The translations under genes were made by a program, and so were the position numbers. From Phocoena phocoena (lineage: Eukaryota > Chordata > Mammalia > Artiodactyla > Phocoenidae): 64,000 nt of DNA. Location: contig NC_089221.1 of the NCBI RefSeq assembly GCF_963924675.1, forward strand, positions 10,165,851 to 10,229,850. Reading direction: 5' to 3'. This document shows positions 1 through 11,612 of this stretch, piece by piece. Each line of letters starts with the position of its first letter. The first letter of the stretch is position 1. Under the pieces are notes generated by a model, which worked only from the letters and a program-made list of their open reading frames with translations, was not told the origin of the DNA and did no database searches.

Positions 1-101
1 AGCCACTCCGCGGCATGTGGGATCTTCCCGGACTGGGGCACGAACCCGTGTCCCCTGCATCAGCAGGCGGACTCTCAACCACTGTGCCACCAGGGAAGCC
101 C
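1..101 (-). mobile_element. CHR-type SINE (short form), cut by window start
   Basis: Reverse complement of the tRNA-derived head of the cetacean/hippo/ruminant CHR SINE. It ends in 'gccaccagggaagcccc', the inverted 5' end, and contains the inverted box-B-like 'gggcacgaacccgtg'. Only the head-side half lies in the window. The poly(A) side is off the left edge, so only one flank is visible. Confidence 0.93.
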
Positions 102-699
102 CTGTCCCTTGACGTTTAACCTTAGTTATGAAGACATTTCTTTTCTCTCTCCATAAGATTTAAGGATCGACATGGTTAAATTTCTCAATCCTTAATTGTG
201 TTGTCCATTTCACGTTTAATGACCATAAGGACATTAAATATGCAACGTTAATAAACATTTCCATGACTTTACCTATTATTTTATTCTCTTAAAACAGGCC
301 TTTACCCAGAATTTATGTTTTTTTATAGTGTGCAGGCAGAAATCTAGTTTTACTTCATTTTTCCATACAGAGAGCCAATGATACCTCATTCGGGCGAGAG
401 CACTGATTGAAAGAGTCTCTTCTTTCTCTCCCTCCCATATATGAAATTGTTACATATATAGAAGTCTATTTCTAGTCTTCATATTATTGTTTTAAGGACT
501 TAACAAGGTAATTCATGTAAAAAAAAAGTGCCTGTACTTACTTTGTCTTATTATCATTATGACTTTTTAATTGTCTTCGATTGTTTTATTCATTTTTATT
601 TACATGTGATTTTTTGAATCAATTTTTCCCCACTTCTGAAAAATCTTGGAGTTTTCGAATGGAGGTGCATTAAATTTGTATACTAGAAAGAATTCTCTC
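102..699. other. Unassigned AT-rich DNA
   Basis: AT-rich sequence with no open frame of note and no repeat family that I recognise. It lies between a SINE and the ancient L1. Confidence 0.5.
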
Positions 700-1640
700 T
701 TTTATAAGCAAGGATTCTATAGTGAGTCTTGTCATTCATGAATCTGATATATATCCTCCTTCTCCTCTGGTCTTTGTTATGGACTTTAATGAAATTTAAT
801 ATTTTTCTCCCAATAAGTTTTGCATGTTTTTGTGAGGATTTTACCTATATTTTATGCTTTTATTATTTTTGTAGAAGGGACTTCATACCATTTTACATGT
901 TCTAGTTACTTATGGCTGGTATGTAGGAAAACTATTGAGTTTTTGTGTTTTGAGATTGGATCTGGATAGCATAATGGACTCACTTTATTAGTGATAACAG
1001 CTTGTTAGTTATTCCCTTGTGTCTTCTAGGTACATGACTGGGACTTCTACAAATATGATGGCCTGTCTCTTGCTTCCCCACCCTTTTAACCCTTATGTTT
1101 AAGATTGCCTAATATCTCAAGTATAATGCTGAATATTACAGGTGGTAGAAGGCATAATATTCCATATTTTTATGGAAGTACTTCTACTATACTCCTAAAT
1201 ATGATATTTCTGACTGTTAACTCCTCAAGAAGTTAAAGACCTTCCTGTCTATGTTATTCTCCTAAAATAATTATTTCTCATTATGACAGGGTATTATACT
1301 TCATCAAATGCATATTAGGCACCTGTGGACATAGCCACAGGCTTATCTTCTGATTAATATTAATATGCTAGGTTTCATTCTTTAGTTTTCTAATATTGAG
1401 CTATCCTTGCATATCTGAAAGAAAACTCAATTTGCTATGATCCTTTCACATTTATATGACTGAATTTTATTTAAGGTTTTTGCTCCAATGCTTAAAAGTG
1501 AAGTTGAGCTATAATTTCATTTATAATTATAATTTATTATATATAATAATTTATAATTATAATTTCACCCATTTCTGGTTTGGGTATTGGGGTCCTGTAT
1601 TGCTTATATAACATTAAATTTCTCTGAAATAACCTCCCCT
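700..1640 (-). mobile_element. Ancient L1 fragment (ORF2 region, reverse strand)
   Basis: Read on the minus strand, several stretches resemble the reverse-transcriptase part of mammalian L1 ORF2. These include a region near 1300 ('tcatcaaatgcatat') and one near 1390-1450 ('ctatccttgcatatctg', then 'atgatcctttcacat') in the spacing seen in old L1M/HAL1 copies. It is heavily diverged, has no open frame left and has uncertain ends. An AT palindrome sits inside it at 1520-1563. Assignment is by recalled pattern only. Confidence 0.5.
1520..1563. repeat. 44-bp A/T-only near-perfect palindrome
   Basis: The left arm 1520-1541 and right arm 1542-1563 are reverse complements at 20 of 22 positions with no spacer. 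The arms also carry the direct motif 'ttataattataattt'. The block is bracketed by 'ataatttca' on both sides. It can form a hairpin or cruciform. Confidence 0.9.
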
Positions 1641-1809
1641 TGGTTAATCAACTCAAATTACATTGTGTCACTGGCTTGACACCCTTTCCATTTCCCTGAC
1701 CCAGATTACGTTTCACCCACTTAGTGCCCACCATATGCTTATCACTACTCGTTCAAAGAGCACTTTAATAAGCCCTCTGGGTTGAGGGCAGTGTCATACA
1801 GTTGCAGAA

Positions 1810-1980
1810 TGAGCACCAACTTTTGAGTCAGATCTCATGTGGCCCATGATTATTGTGTGATATGAGACCTACTTCTCCTCTGTAAAATGAATATACCTAC
1901 CTGCATGCTGCTGAAAACACTGACTAAGTTAATCCTCATAGAGTATCTGGTATATACAGGATTTTCTATAAATAGTGACT
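1810..1980 (+). repeat. MIR-like SINE fossil
   Basis: The order of motifs matches the MIR core: 'ttttgagtcagatctc', then a 'tgtgtgatatgagacctactt' stretch, then 'cctctgtaaaatgaatatacc' and a tail with 'tctggtatatacagg'. Divergence is high, as expected for this old family. Ends are approximate. Confidence 0.55.
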
Positions 1981-2104
1981 GTGATGGTTTTCCTTGACCA
2001 ACAGGGACATAAGCATTTGTTTCTTTGGATATGTCAGCCTTCGCATGTCAAGTGATGCACAGGGTTTACACAGGAAATGCACAAATATCACTCATAAAAG
2101 CGAC

Positions 2105-2562
2105 GTTTGAGTTAAATCGTGTCCCCCAAGATGATGTGTTGAGGGGCATCCCACCTGCAGTGATTGTGAATGTTACCTTATTCGGAAAGAGAACCTTTGC
2201 AAATATAAAGAGTTAGGATGAGGTCACACTGGAGTAACGTGGGCTCTTAATCCAATATGACAGGTATGCTTATAAAAAGAAGGAAGATGAAGTGAAGACA
2301 ACAGCACACCGGGAGAACGCCAGGTGATGAGAGAGGCAGAGGCTGGAATGATGCATCTACAAGCAAAGGAACACCTGGGTCTACCAGAAGCTGGAAGAGA
2401 CAAGGAAGGATCCTCCTCTAGAAGCTTTGGAGGGAGTGTGGCTCTGCCTACACCTTGATTCCACTTTTCTAGCCTTCAGAAATCTAAGATAATAAATTTC
2501 TGTTGTTTAAGCCATCCACTTGGAGTTACTTTGTTATGGCAGCCCTAGGAGTATCCTGTGGA
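2105..2562 (+). mobile_element. MaLR-type solo LTR (MLT1/MST group)
   Basis: It has the characteristic chain 'gtgtcccccaagatgatgtg', 'aatgttaccttattcgga', 'aggatgaggtcacactgga', 'taatccaatatgacagg', 'gatgcatctacaagc' and 'aataaatttctgttgtttaa', ending 'gttatggcagccctagga'. The frame at 2025-2216 overlaps the LTR start and is not a gene. MaLR LTRs are non-autonomous relatives of ERVL. No internal region is present, so this is a solo LTR. The subfamily is not assigned. Confidence 0.85.
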
Positions 2563-4590
2563 TCAGAACCAGGGAATGGCTGGAGTTTCAGGTTGTCAAA
2601 GGAATAAACCAAGAGGAAGGTGGTACAGCACCAGTAACAAAAAAGTGTTGATATTAAGTCAAATGTTATTCGAGCTAGGATGAAAACAGGAACATATTCT
2701 GAACTGTGCACCAAGCAGAACACAAGTGGAAATGGCTAGAAGGGGGTAAAGAATATGGCCATTTATCATAATGGTGAACTGGGTTAAAGAGTTACCAAAG
2801 TTATATCAAATACTCATTAATTCATTGGGTAATGGCTACAGTGTTAATTGCTAGAATATATTTGACAATGTGTCTTGTAGATGTTGCCATAAAGCACAAT
2901 TTCTTGCGGGCACAGTAACACTAAACAAGTCATAATCCCCAATGTAATTTTGCCAGAAAAGTTGTTCATGAAAAAGCATCTTGGGCACTGAGACTCTTTC
3001 TTGCCTGGTAACTCAACATTTGTCCCATCAATTCATTGCTGCTAAAACTTGAGCTCTGTACCTTTCTTGGATCGTGTCAATCTCAACCTTCAGAATTTCA
3101 TCTTCCTCATCTTTCCCTATTTCCTGACTGATGACTAAGGCTACATGGATCATTACTCTAACTGATCAGATAGTCTAGGCATGCAAAATGTAGTCATGCT
3201 GGTTTCACTCTGGTCAAACAAGATCAAAGATGTGGATACCACGCCAAGAAAGTAGGTGACTGCATTTAACACTCTACAAATAGAATTAATTGACTTGCTC
3301 TCCAAGTCATATGATGGAGCTATTCTAAATCTGGGAACAAAACCAGGATTTCTCACCACCAGTTCTCTTTTCTCTTTTCCAGACCATGCAGTCTAAAAGT
3401 TTTTATTCTCCAATGATCATCAATTTAAATGAGAGACCTCCTGCCAAACTCAATGCTCTAATTACATAGTTAGGAAGGACAGATAATAATTATTGCAATG
3501 TTCTACCCTCAAAAACTGTTGAGCAATGCTGACTGATATAGATACCAAGATCCAATTTTCTTTATAACATATATGCACATATCTTTCAATTGTCTGAATG
3601 TGTAGATATTAAAAATCTATCATTGATAATTATTAGCCCAAATATATGACTATCAAATTAGCTGTGATGCTTATGTTTTACTTTCCATTTCCAAATAATT
3701 CAGAAATAATGGTTAACTGAAAGAATACACGAATATTTTATTATCACATGGCCTGCTACTGTAAGAGAGAGAAAAAGTCCTGAGACACTTCTTCCTTGTC
3801 TCCTTTTGTGTGAGCATGAAAGCTTTCAGAAATTTAAATATGATTACAGCAGGGGTCTAAGAGGAAGTATATCAAGGCCAATGAATTGAGCGTTCAAGAT
3901 ATTATTCATGCTTGACATGGCTTCTTATAAAAGTCTCACTTCTTGTTGCCTGGAATTTTGCTTATTCTTTCTTTTAATTATCAAATTCCATGGTTACTTC
4001 CACCAATAAAACAGCAATGTCCTCTTAAAAGAAAAATCTTCTAGCAGTGCACAATGCTTCTATTCTGCTTTCCATTTCCTCATTCCCTAAGGAAGGCTTC
4101 CTTGCCAAATCCTATTCACAGCCCATAAACTCTTGCCAGCAAAGACTGGAAATGATAAACTAACTCAGGGATAAAATGCATAAGACACATTTACTTAGGA
4201 AAAAAAAAAAACAACAGTCTGCATTTGCATAACTCTTTAATATATATGATGATTATCCCTTGATGCCAATTAAGAAAAATTATAAATGCTTTGGATAGTT
4301 AAAAATTATCTTATGTAATCAATATATTTTTCTCCACACAAGCATTATTGATATAAATTTCCAGACACAGAGAATTAAATATTTTGTCATTTATTGTTTT
4401 ATTGGTTTATGAGACTCCCCAATCCTCACTCTAAACATACACTCTTCACAAAGATCCATCAAAATCCATTTTTCCAGGGCCCTACATCTGATTTCCCCCA
4501 TATATCTGGTCCTCTCAGCCTTCCCTTTCCCATTGAAGGGCAGTTCTATTCTTCTAGTTGCCTCATTTTTGACTCTCCATTTCCACATAT
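2563..4590. other. Unassigned non-coding DNA
   Basis: About 2 kb without a recognisable repeat or exon. It includes an A-run at 4200-4212. Short opposing open frames at 4391-4669 are antisense overlaps with no similarity that I recognise. Confidence 0.5.
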
Positions 4591-4595
4591 AGTAT

Positions 4596-5020
4596 TGGTT
4601 ATGGGTGAAACTGTGTCCTCCCCCAAATTTATAGGTTCAGGTCCTAACCCCCAATATCTCAGAATATGACCTTATTTGGAAATAGGGTCATTGCAGATGT
4701 AATTAACAGGAGGTCGTATTGGAGTAGGGTGAGCCCCCCATCCAATATGATCCTTATGAAAAGGGGAAACTGGACACAGAGACACACAGCGAGAATGCCA
4801 CGTGAACACTGGAGTTATGCTGCCACCAGCCAGGGAACTACCAGAAGCTGGGAGAAAAGCCTGGAACAGATCCTTCCCTATTACTTTCAGAGAGAGCAGT
4901 GCCCTGGTGACACCTTGATTTCAGACTTCTGGCTTCCAAAACCATAAGAAAATAAACTTCTGTTGTCTGAAGCCACCTAGTGTGTGGTACGTTGTTACAG
5001 CATCCCTGGCAAACTAACAG
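4596..5020 (+). mobile_element. MaLR-type solo LTR with 5-bp target duplication
   Basis: Diagnostic strings are 'ctgtgtcctcccccaaa', 'tatgaccttatttggaaa', 'agggtcattgcagatgtaa', 'catccaatatgatcct', 'gacaccttgatttcagact' and 'aataaacttctgttgtctg'. It starts 'tggttatgggtg' and ends 'aaactaacag'. The flanks are a matching 5-bp pair 'agtat' (4591-4595 and 5021-5025), the target-duplication size expected for MaLR. No internal sequence is present. It is similar to the LTR at 2105 but clearly diverged, so it is a separate insertion. Confidence 0.88.
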
Positions 5021-5025
5021 AGTAT

Positions 5026-6185
5026 CCAATCCATCAGCCAATCCTATTGTCTCTCTGTACCGATACAATTACTCGCAAATGTTTCCCTTCTAACACTGGG
5101 GCTATTCCTAGGTTTTTCTTCCCACAAGCAAGTTTTTGCTGAAATACTGTTAGTTTCACCTTGAGTCCAATACTCATGGCGTAAAATTATTTTAAATTGA
5201 CTGATAAGAAATATGGGAAAAGGTATGAAGCTCAATGGTTTGTCGTTTCCTCCACCCTCTCTGGCTGATCGCGGGGAAGCCTGTCCACCTGCTACGTGTC
5301 TACACACCGGGCAATCCCACCTGGGGTCCAAGTAGAGATTCTCTTCATCTTTATTCACAGTCAAGCTTTCAATATTAATTCTGTTTCCCACAGCGTTTTT
5401 CTTCTGGAAAAGGGATGAGCAAAAACACCAACTGAAGTCCTCAAAATTACTAAGCACTATCATTTCTCACTGTATTTTAATACATCCATTGGGTTTACAG
5501 TTTTTCAATCAGTCCATTGAAAATGTAGTAACCGAGCTAAACTTGGAAAAAATAGTTTGTGAACCTGAAATGCAACAGCTACTGATATGAGGCGCTGTGT
5601 AATTAGGTGCTAAATTGTGCAGACAGACGTTCCATGCTGGAAGAGATCAGAGGAGGCTTAGATCAATGAGGACTGGAGTCTTGCTGTGTGTATTTCTCTC
5701 TTTGGTTTGCTTTGTCATCTGTACCCTCATCTCTGTTCGGGATATTTTTTAAGTATTTAGAATTAATTTACTATATGAAAGCGTGCTTAAACATATTTGT
5801 CCACGAGGAATGCTGATTTTCTAACAGAATTGAAAGGCAATAACTTGTAAAGCAGTAGGGAGAGCAAGAATTACAAACACCAGCCAGTTACAAAATTAGA
5901 TTTTGGACCTCCTTTTCTCCAGTGTATGAATGACTGACGGGAAATGAAATGAATGCTTATTAGGGCCCAAGCAGATGAGTTTTCCCCATTTGCGTGGCTC
6001 CAAGTCTTCCTGGGTAAGAAATATTTACTTGGATGCCCTTTTGCATCTGTAATGGTTTAAACTTTTGTATTCATTATTAGTAGGCTCAACACAGGAAAAC
6101 TCATGTTATAAGCCCCACAGAAAACAAATTTACTATTATTCTCTTTCCAAATAGTACTGTATTTGTAATCACCAGCCTCATGTTT
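5026..6185. other. Unassigned non-coding DNA
   Basis: Contains a 139-codon minus-strand open frame (5044-5463) whose translation has no domain that I recognise. A single CxxC occurs in it, but no second metal-binding pair. No splice or promoter context supports coding. Confidence 0.5.
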
Positions 6186-6191
6186 TCTCAT

Positions 6192-6414
6192 GTTTTTGTT
6201 TTGTTTTTTGTTTTTTTTTTTTGTGGTACACGGGCCTCTCACTGTTGTGGCCTCTCCCGTTGCGGAGCCCAGGCTCCGGACACGCAGGCTCAGCGGCCAT
6301 GGCTCACGGGCCCAGCCGCTCCGCGGCATGCGCGATCTTCCCGGACCGGGGCACGAACCCGCGGCCCCTGCATCAGCAGGCGGACTCTCAGCCACGGCGC
6401 CACCAGGGAAGCCC
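6192..6414 (-). mobile_element. CHR-type SINE (short form)
   Basis: Reads on the minus strand from 'gggcttccctggtggcgcc' to a T-rich (inverted poly-A) tail at 6192-6222. It is complete and little diverged. A short possible target duplication 'tctcat' is seen at 6186-6191 and 6415-6420. Open frames on both strands here are shadows of the SINE. Confidence 0.95.
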
Positions 6415-6499
6415 TCTCATTAATTTTTGACTTCTCTCTTTTCACATCATGCAATGGGGTGAAAAAACAATAAATTAAAATATGGTTCAGGGATAATAA

Positions 6500-7010
6500 A
6501 TGTCCATTTATTTATGCATTAACTCATTCAATTTTGAAACAAATACAGAGTGAGCCTACCAGGCTAGATAATTCACAAAGGGCTGTGAACCCAGTGGCAC
6601 CCAGGTAAACTTTAAAGCCCACCGCTGTGGGGAGTTAGGCAGAGGTAGCAGATGCCAAGTTCACCTTTGTTTAGAAGGTCAAAGAGGGTCTCTGGAAGAA
6701 GAGATACTTAAGCAGAGCACTGAAGAAAGAAAGTCACCAAACCAACAGGTGAGGATACAAACCACAAAGAAATTAAAGTCTGAAAGCAAGATTTACCACT
6801 CTTTAAGGAGATGCGATTTTATCCTGTGAGTCATGAGAACCCACTGAGCAGTTTTCCCTGAAGAGAACTGAGAAGGTCAAGTGGGATTTAGGGCTCGTGA
6901 CCCTAGATTTAATGGGTCTCTCAAAGGCAAGGGTGAAACTAGAGAATGGAGACCAGCTAGGAGGTGGCTTCCAGATCTAGATTCAAAGTGGAACGGCAGG
7001 GGTAGAAGAA
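6500..7010 (-). repeat. L2 LINE 3' fragment
   Basis: The reverse orientation of the L2 3' region is suggested by 'ggtctctggaagaagagatact', 'gcgattttatcctgtgagt' and 'gaatggagaccagctagga' in the right order. It is diverged and its ends are approximate. Confidence 0.65.
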
Positions 7011-7244
7011 AAGCAAGGGGGATGGAAAGAACCAAACTGATCTGAGATGGATTCAGAATGTGGAAGGCAAGACAGCAGTGGCTGGTGGCACATGCCAGCT
7101 GAAGAGGAAGGAGACCAAGATGTCTCAGGAAGGAAAATGCAATTTCTTAACATGCAAAATGTTATTCCTTTACAGGAAGGAACAATTCAGCATGGAAGGT
7201 CTGACATTTCTACCTCACCTTTTAGATTTTTACCGCTGATGGAA

Positions 7245-7735
7245 AATTTTTACCACAGCCTCTGTGGCTTCCAACACCACAAAGTTATTACCTTACAGCT
7301 CTTTAGGGCAGAAGGCCAGCACAGGTCTCAGCAGGCCACATCAAGGGGCCAACAAAGCTGTGTTATTTTCTGGAAGTTCTGGGGAGAATCTGGTTCCCTG
7401 CCTTTTCTGGCTCCTAGAGGCTGCCCACATTACTTGGTTCCTGGCCCCTCCCTTTACCTTCAAAGCCCGCCAGGGCAGGTAGAGTCCTCCTCTGTTTCTT
7501 CCAGTCACCTCTCCCTTTGACCACAGCCAGGACAAGTTCTCATCTTCAGACCCACCAGGTAATTCAGGTTCATCGCCCCCTCTCAAGGTCAGCTGCTTCC
7601 TCCCATGATCATTAATTGGTTGTTTAGCAACATTCATTCACTGCAACCCTAGTGCCCTTGGCCATGTAACATCACATATTCAGTTTCCTAGGACTAGGAC
7701 GTGGATATCATTGGGGGCCACTCTTCCACCAACCC
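7245..7735 (-). mobile_element. MaLR/MLT1-type LTR, reverse strand
   Basis: Motifs in inverted order match an MLT1-like LTR: 'ggggagaatctggttccctgcc', then 'gaggctgcccacattacttgg', 'ccaggtaattcaggttcatc', 'ccatgtaacatcacatattcag' and 'aggacgtggatatcattgggggcc'. The 157-codon plus-strand frame at 7047-7520 and the minus-strand frame at 7341-7637 lie mostly on this LTR and are chance frames. Confidence 0.72.
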
Positions 7736-10700
7736 ACACATACGCCATGTTTCTGCCCACACACCTGAGGTCCAATCCAGTCCAATTACTTCCTTAGAAA
7801 TTATTTTTATGCTATTTTATTCTGAACAGAGCACATTGAGGGGCATGTTCTTCCCCTCCAGCCTTGACTGAGAGGGCTTTCATCTGCAGTGGTATTTCAG
7901 CATAATCCCTACCAAAAAAGAATTCCCCAGTAACAGGCAGTTGGTCCTTCTGTAGCCACAGCATTGTGAAAACCCTGTCTCACACTGTGAACCACTTAAT
8001 TTACTTCTTACTGCTTTCCTTCAACGTTTTCAAGTATAAACATTTGCCAGTTTTCAAGGTAATGAGCCCAACCTTTTTTAAAAACTGAAATACTGTACTT
8101 AAAATCATAGGTATTAGGGCCATTTGTAGGATGGTTTCATTCTTCAAATAGTCAAGTGCCACAAAAATCCATATGAAAACTGAACGTTGATTTATACAAT
8201 GCATTTACTTATATTTTTGTAACAGAATAGTTCAGTAGAAAAACAAATGGCTGCTAAAATTAAATACCTATAGAAATTACCGAAAACTCCTACCAAAAAG
8301 AGCAGATTTAGTGATACTGCAGTTGGTGAAACTTAAAAAGCAAACTATCAAAGACAAGTTTGTAATTATTATCCATCTTTTCCTTTGACTTAGCACTGGA
8401 CTAAAGTCTTTTACAGAACCAAGGCCCCCCCACGCACTGGGTTGTGCCTGCATTTATCTCATTACTAGTCAAAAAGCAAATAAACCAGAAAAAGAGTGAT
8501 TAAAGATCCTAAAAAAGGCAAAATTAAGTGAGAAGAAAAGTTTTAATATAGATTGATGTTGCAAGTATTTTTCCTAAATGAGCTTTCTTGATGAAACAAC
8601 TGTGAAAAGAGTTTTAAAAGTCCCCTCCGTTCACTGCTGCAATTGAATAAATGATCCTTGATCATTTCAGCTGGAGTAGCCTGACTGCTGTCACAGGGCA
8701 CTAGGGACACTCTGCATTCCTGTCACTGTCACAGCCCTGCACCCGGGCCATGCCTCATCTGGACTGATGAAAGGTCCTGGCCTCCAGCCAGGGCTATCAG
8801 AATGGGAAAAGGACAAGAAGGATTATTTTTTTCCCTCATTTTGAACGTATCTAAAGATTAAGGGTTCAGTGGTATCGTTATTATAGGATAACTTTATGAT
8901 CAAACATAAATTGTATAAGTATTTTATTTAATAATCACTTGTAAGCATACTATCCCAAATTAAATGTTCAGTATTAAATATGCTGTTCTCAAGTAACTCA
9001 TCTCTAAACTTACATCTCCACATTATTTATCTGAATAATTTAAATACTAATGTCTATAATCATATTTCTACATGTGGAATTTTTTTAAACAATTATGAAA
9101 ATAATAGACTGTTTCAAAATATGCTTGGCAATAAATATTTGCTAGTACCCTAGAAATTTAAGATTATCTAACAATAGATGTAAATTTTAATTATTTTCCT
9201 GTATCAATTTATTTTGACAATTTAATTCATAAGCACAGTTGCTAGACTTATTTAACAAAAAAGATGGTCTCATGTGTTGCCTTTCCCCCATCAGTAACTA
9301 TGCAAAAATGCAACATTCTATTTTTTCTGTATGTTTTAAGTAACTTTTATTTAACCCTGGATGCAGTTTAAATGTACCACAGAGCAAAAGAGAAAGTGTT
9401 TCAATGGCTTATGTTTCTTCAAACCAAGATATGAATGTACTTCGTTAAATATTTTACATATAACTTCCTTATACTGGGAACCATTTTCTTGTATATTAGA
9501 ATCTTTCCGTTCTTCTGATAACTGCTGGTTTGTGAGTGTGTGTGTGTGTGTATGTGTGTGTGTAAAGTGTAAAGTAACACCAAATGCTTTGACATTTTCT
9601 AAAATGTAGATAATTTATATAGGTGTAAACATTATTCTGCAGCAAGTATTCAGCAGGAAAAGTTTTGCTTGAAAAGGCTTTGCATTAAAACTTACTGAAC
9701 ACATTATACACAGCACATATAATGTACTGTAAATCATTTAGAAAATGTTCGTACCTCTCACGGTGCAGATAATCTTTATTTCAGAATTTGAGGGAGATTG
9801 CAGGCAGTTTCATTCATAAATAAGAATGCTAGCTCGGAATTCTGAGGCTAAGGCTAAGGCTGAATCTTGCTTTTTCAATATTTTCAATATTTTTTTTCCT
9901 TGTTGAGTGTTCTTTGAGTTAGTTAATCTTTATAAACCATAACTTACTAATTTGTAAAATCTTCAATCTTCAATGTACTAGCATTTATTTGTAAATAATA
10001 ATGTAAAACCATTCCAAAGGAGCATTTCTGGGTGATATGAATTATGAAACACATTATCCTAATATATTCAATTAAGTAGAAAATTATGTTTATAATTCAA
10101 TATTTTCATGAAACAATACATCATAAATATGTACACTAATTAGAATATCACTGACAAAAATGGGCAACAGAACTTTGTATGCAGATTCAAATGGCAAGTG
10201 AGTAGGTCAGAATATAAATTATTTACCCAGAAGAATCCAGAGGAGACATTTATATTGAAATAGAGCATTTTCAAGAATGATTCAGAGGAAGAGGTCAAAT
10301 TAAAAAAATACTTCTCATCCATAAAATTCAAAAGAGGTTGTCTGCAATTTAGGATAGATATGCCTGAGAAACTGGACAACATATTTTCAAGCTGGCTTAT
10401 ATTTTAGAAATGCATTACCACAGAAAAATAATCTTATCCTCAAAAAAGTTTTTTTTAAACCCATATACTGTTAAACCATTGAGAAACCATTAAAATATTA
10501 ATAGCATCATTCAAATCTAAGTTTGTTAGCTTCCCCTCATGCACTTCATTTTTTATCATTGTTCCCTAAGGAACTTTGCACTAAATGCATTGAAACTATC
10601 ACTGCACATTGCACATTTCAAGTTGATTACATGATCAGTGAAGATGCAATTCTTTCCTAATAAACAAGCTCTGGTGTCAACACAACTATTTAAAATTTAA

Positions 10701-11250
10701 ATATGTGAGATCTCCATTTTGTAACACTTTCCTAAACAGAGGTACCTACAATTTTTATCATTATTATTAAGGAGGATAATTCACTAGCAAATATATATAA
10801 CTAGTTCTTGAATTAACTAAAGGTGTGCTACAAGTAAATGTGTTCTAAGGAATTCAAAGATGGATGAACCCATGTAGTTTGGAGCAGAAATGGCATCCAC
10901 TGGAAAGAGGGGTCTTGATTCAGAGCCGCCATTCATTCAATCAAGAAGTTTTTCCTAAACACTGTATTCTACCTTTTCTTCAAGGCACATAATAGGAGCA
11001 TAGTATATGTGGGTACAAAATCAAACGGTATAGATCACCAGAAAACATTACTAAACAAAAAAGATTACACAAATTTTCAAATAAAATTTCTAAGTTTTCG
11101 TTACATAGATCACACATCCCACTGGACTAAAGTTTTTACCACTTACTTCATATTTTAGTCACTATTAGCTCTTCTAATTTACCATATGATTTTACAGATG
11201 ATCATGCAGAAGAAGTTTGCTTGTTTTATGCCATTATCAAATCCCTTTTG
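7736..11250. other. Unassigned AT-rich DNA with one microsatellite
   Basis: About 3.5 kb with no exon or confident transposon. It includes a moderately GC-richer patch at 8640-8810, a (TG)n tract at 9535-9563 and a short (ggctaa)n run near 9845. Confidence 0.5.
9535..9563. repeat. (TG)n microsatellite, interrupted
   Basis: TG dinucleotides with a single TA interruption ('gtgtatgtg'). A valine/cysteine run in the 9361-9609 open frame is produced by this tract and is not protein evidence. Confidence 0.95.
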
Positions 11251-11251
11251 G

Positions 11252-11612
11252 TGACTTAGTTCAGGCTATTGTAACTAAATACCAAAGACTGAGTGACTTA
11301 AACAAACATTCATTTGATACAGTTCTGGAGGCTAGAAGTCCAAGATCAAGATCCCCTCAGATCCGCTGTCTGGTAAGAGCACACTTCCTCCTCATGGATG
11401 ACCATCTTCTCACTGTATCGGAACAAGGCAGAGAGCATAACGGAGCAAGCTCTCTAGTGACTATTACAAGGGCACTAATCCTTATAAGAGACCTTATGAC
11501 CTCATCTAAACCTAATCACCACCCAAAACCTCTTACTACCATCACATTATTGGGGGGGGGGTGTTGTTCGACATATGGATTTTGGAGGACACATTCAGAC
11601 CATAACAATAAC
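11252..11612 (-). mobile_element. MaLR-type LTR, reverse strand
   Basis: Inverted LTR marks include 'ttcaggctattgtaactaaa', 'cagttctggaggctagaagt', 'ccaagatcaag', 'gtctggtaagagcacacttc', 'taatccttataagagacc', 'accatcacattattgggg' and 'cattcagaccataac'. A run of G's at 11552-11561 lies inside it. The plus-strand frame 11217-11660 is antisense to the LTR. Confidence 0.85.

Noticed and set aside
5044..5463. 139-codon minus-strand frame with a CPVC motif
   Set aside because: There is only one CxxC pair and no conserved domain, promoter or exon structure. Likely chance.
7047..7520. 157-codon plus-strand open frame
   Set aside because: It overlaps an inverted MaLR/MLT1-type LTR and has no recognisable domain or splice context.
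9361..9609. 82-codon frame with a Val/Cys run
   Set aside because: The run is a translated (TG)n microsatellite.
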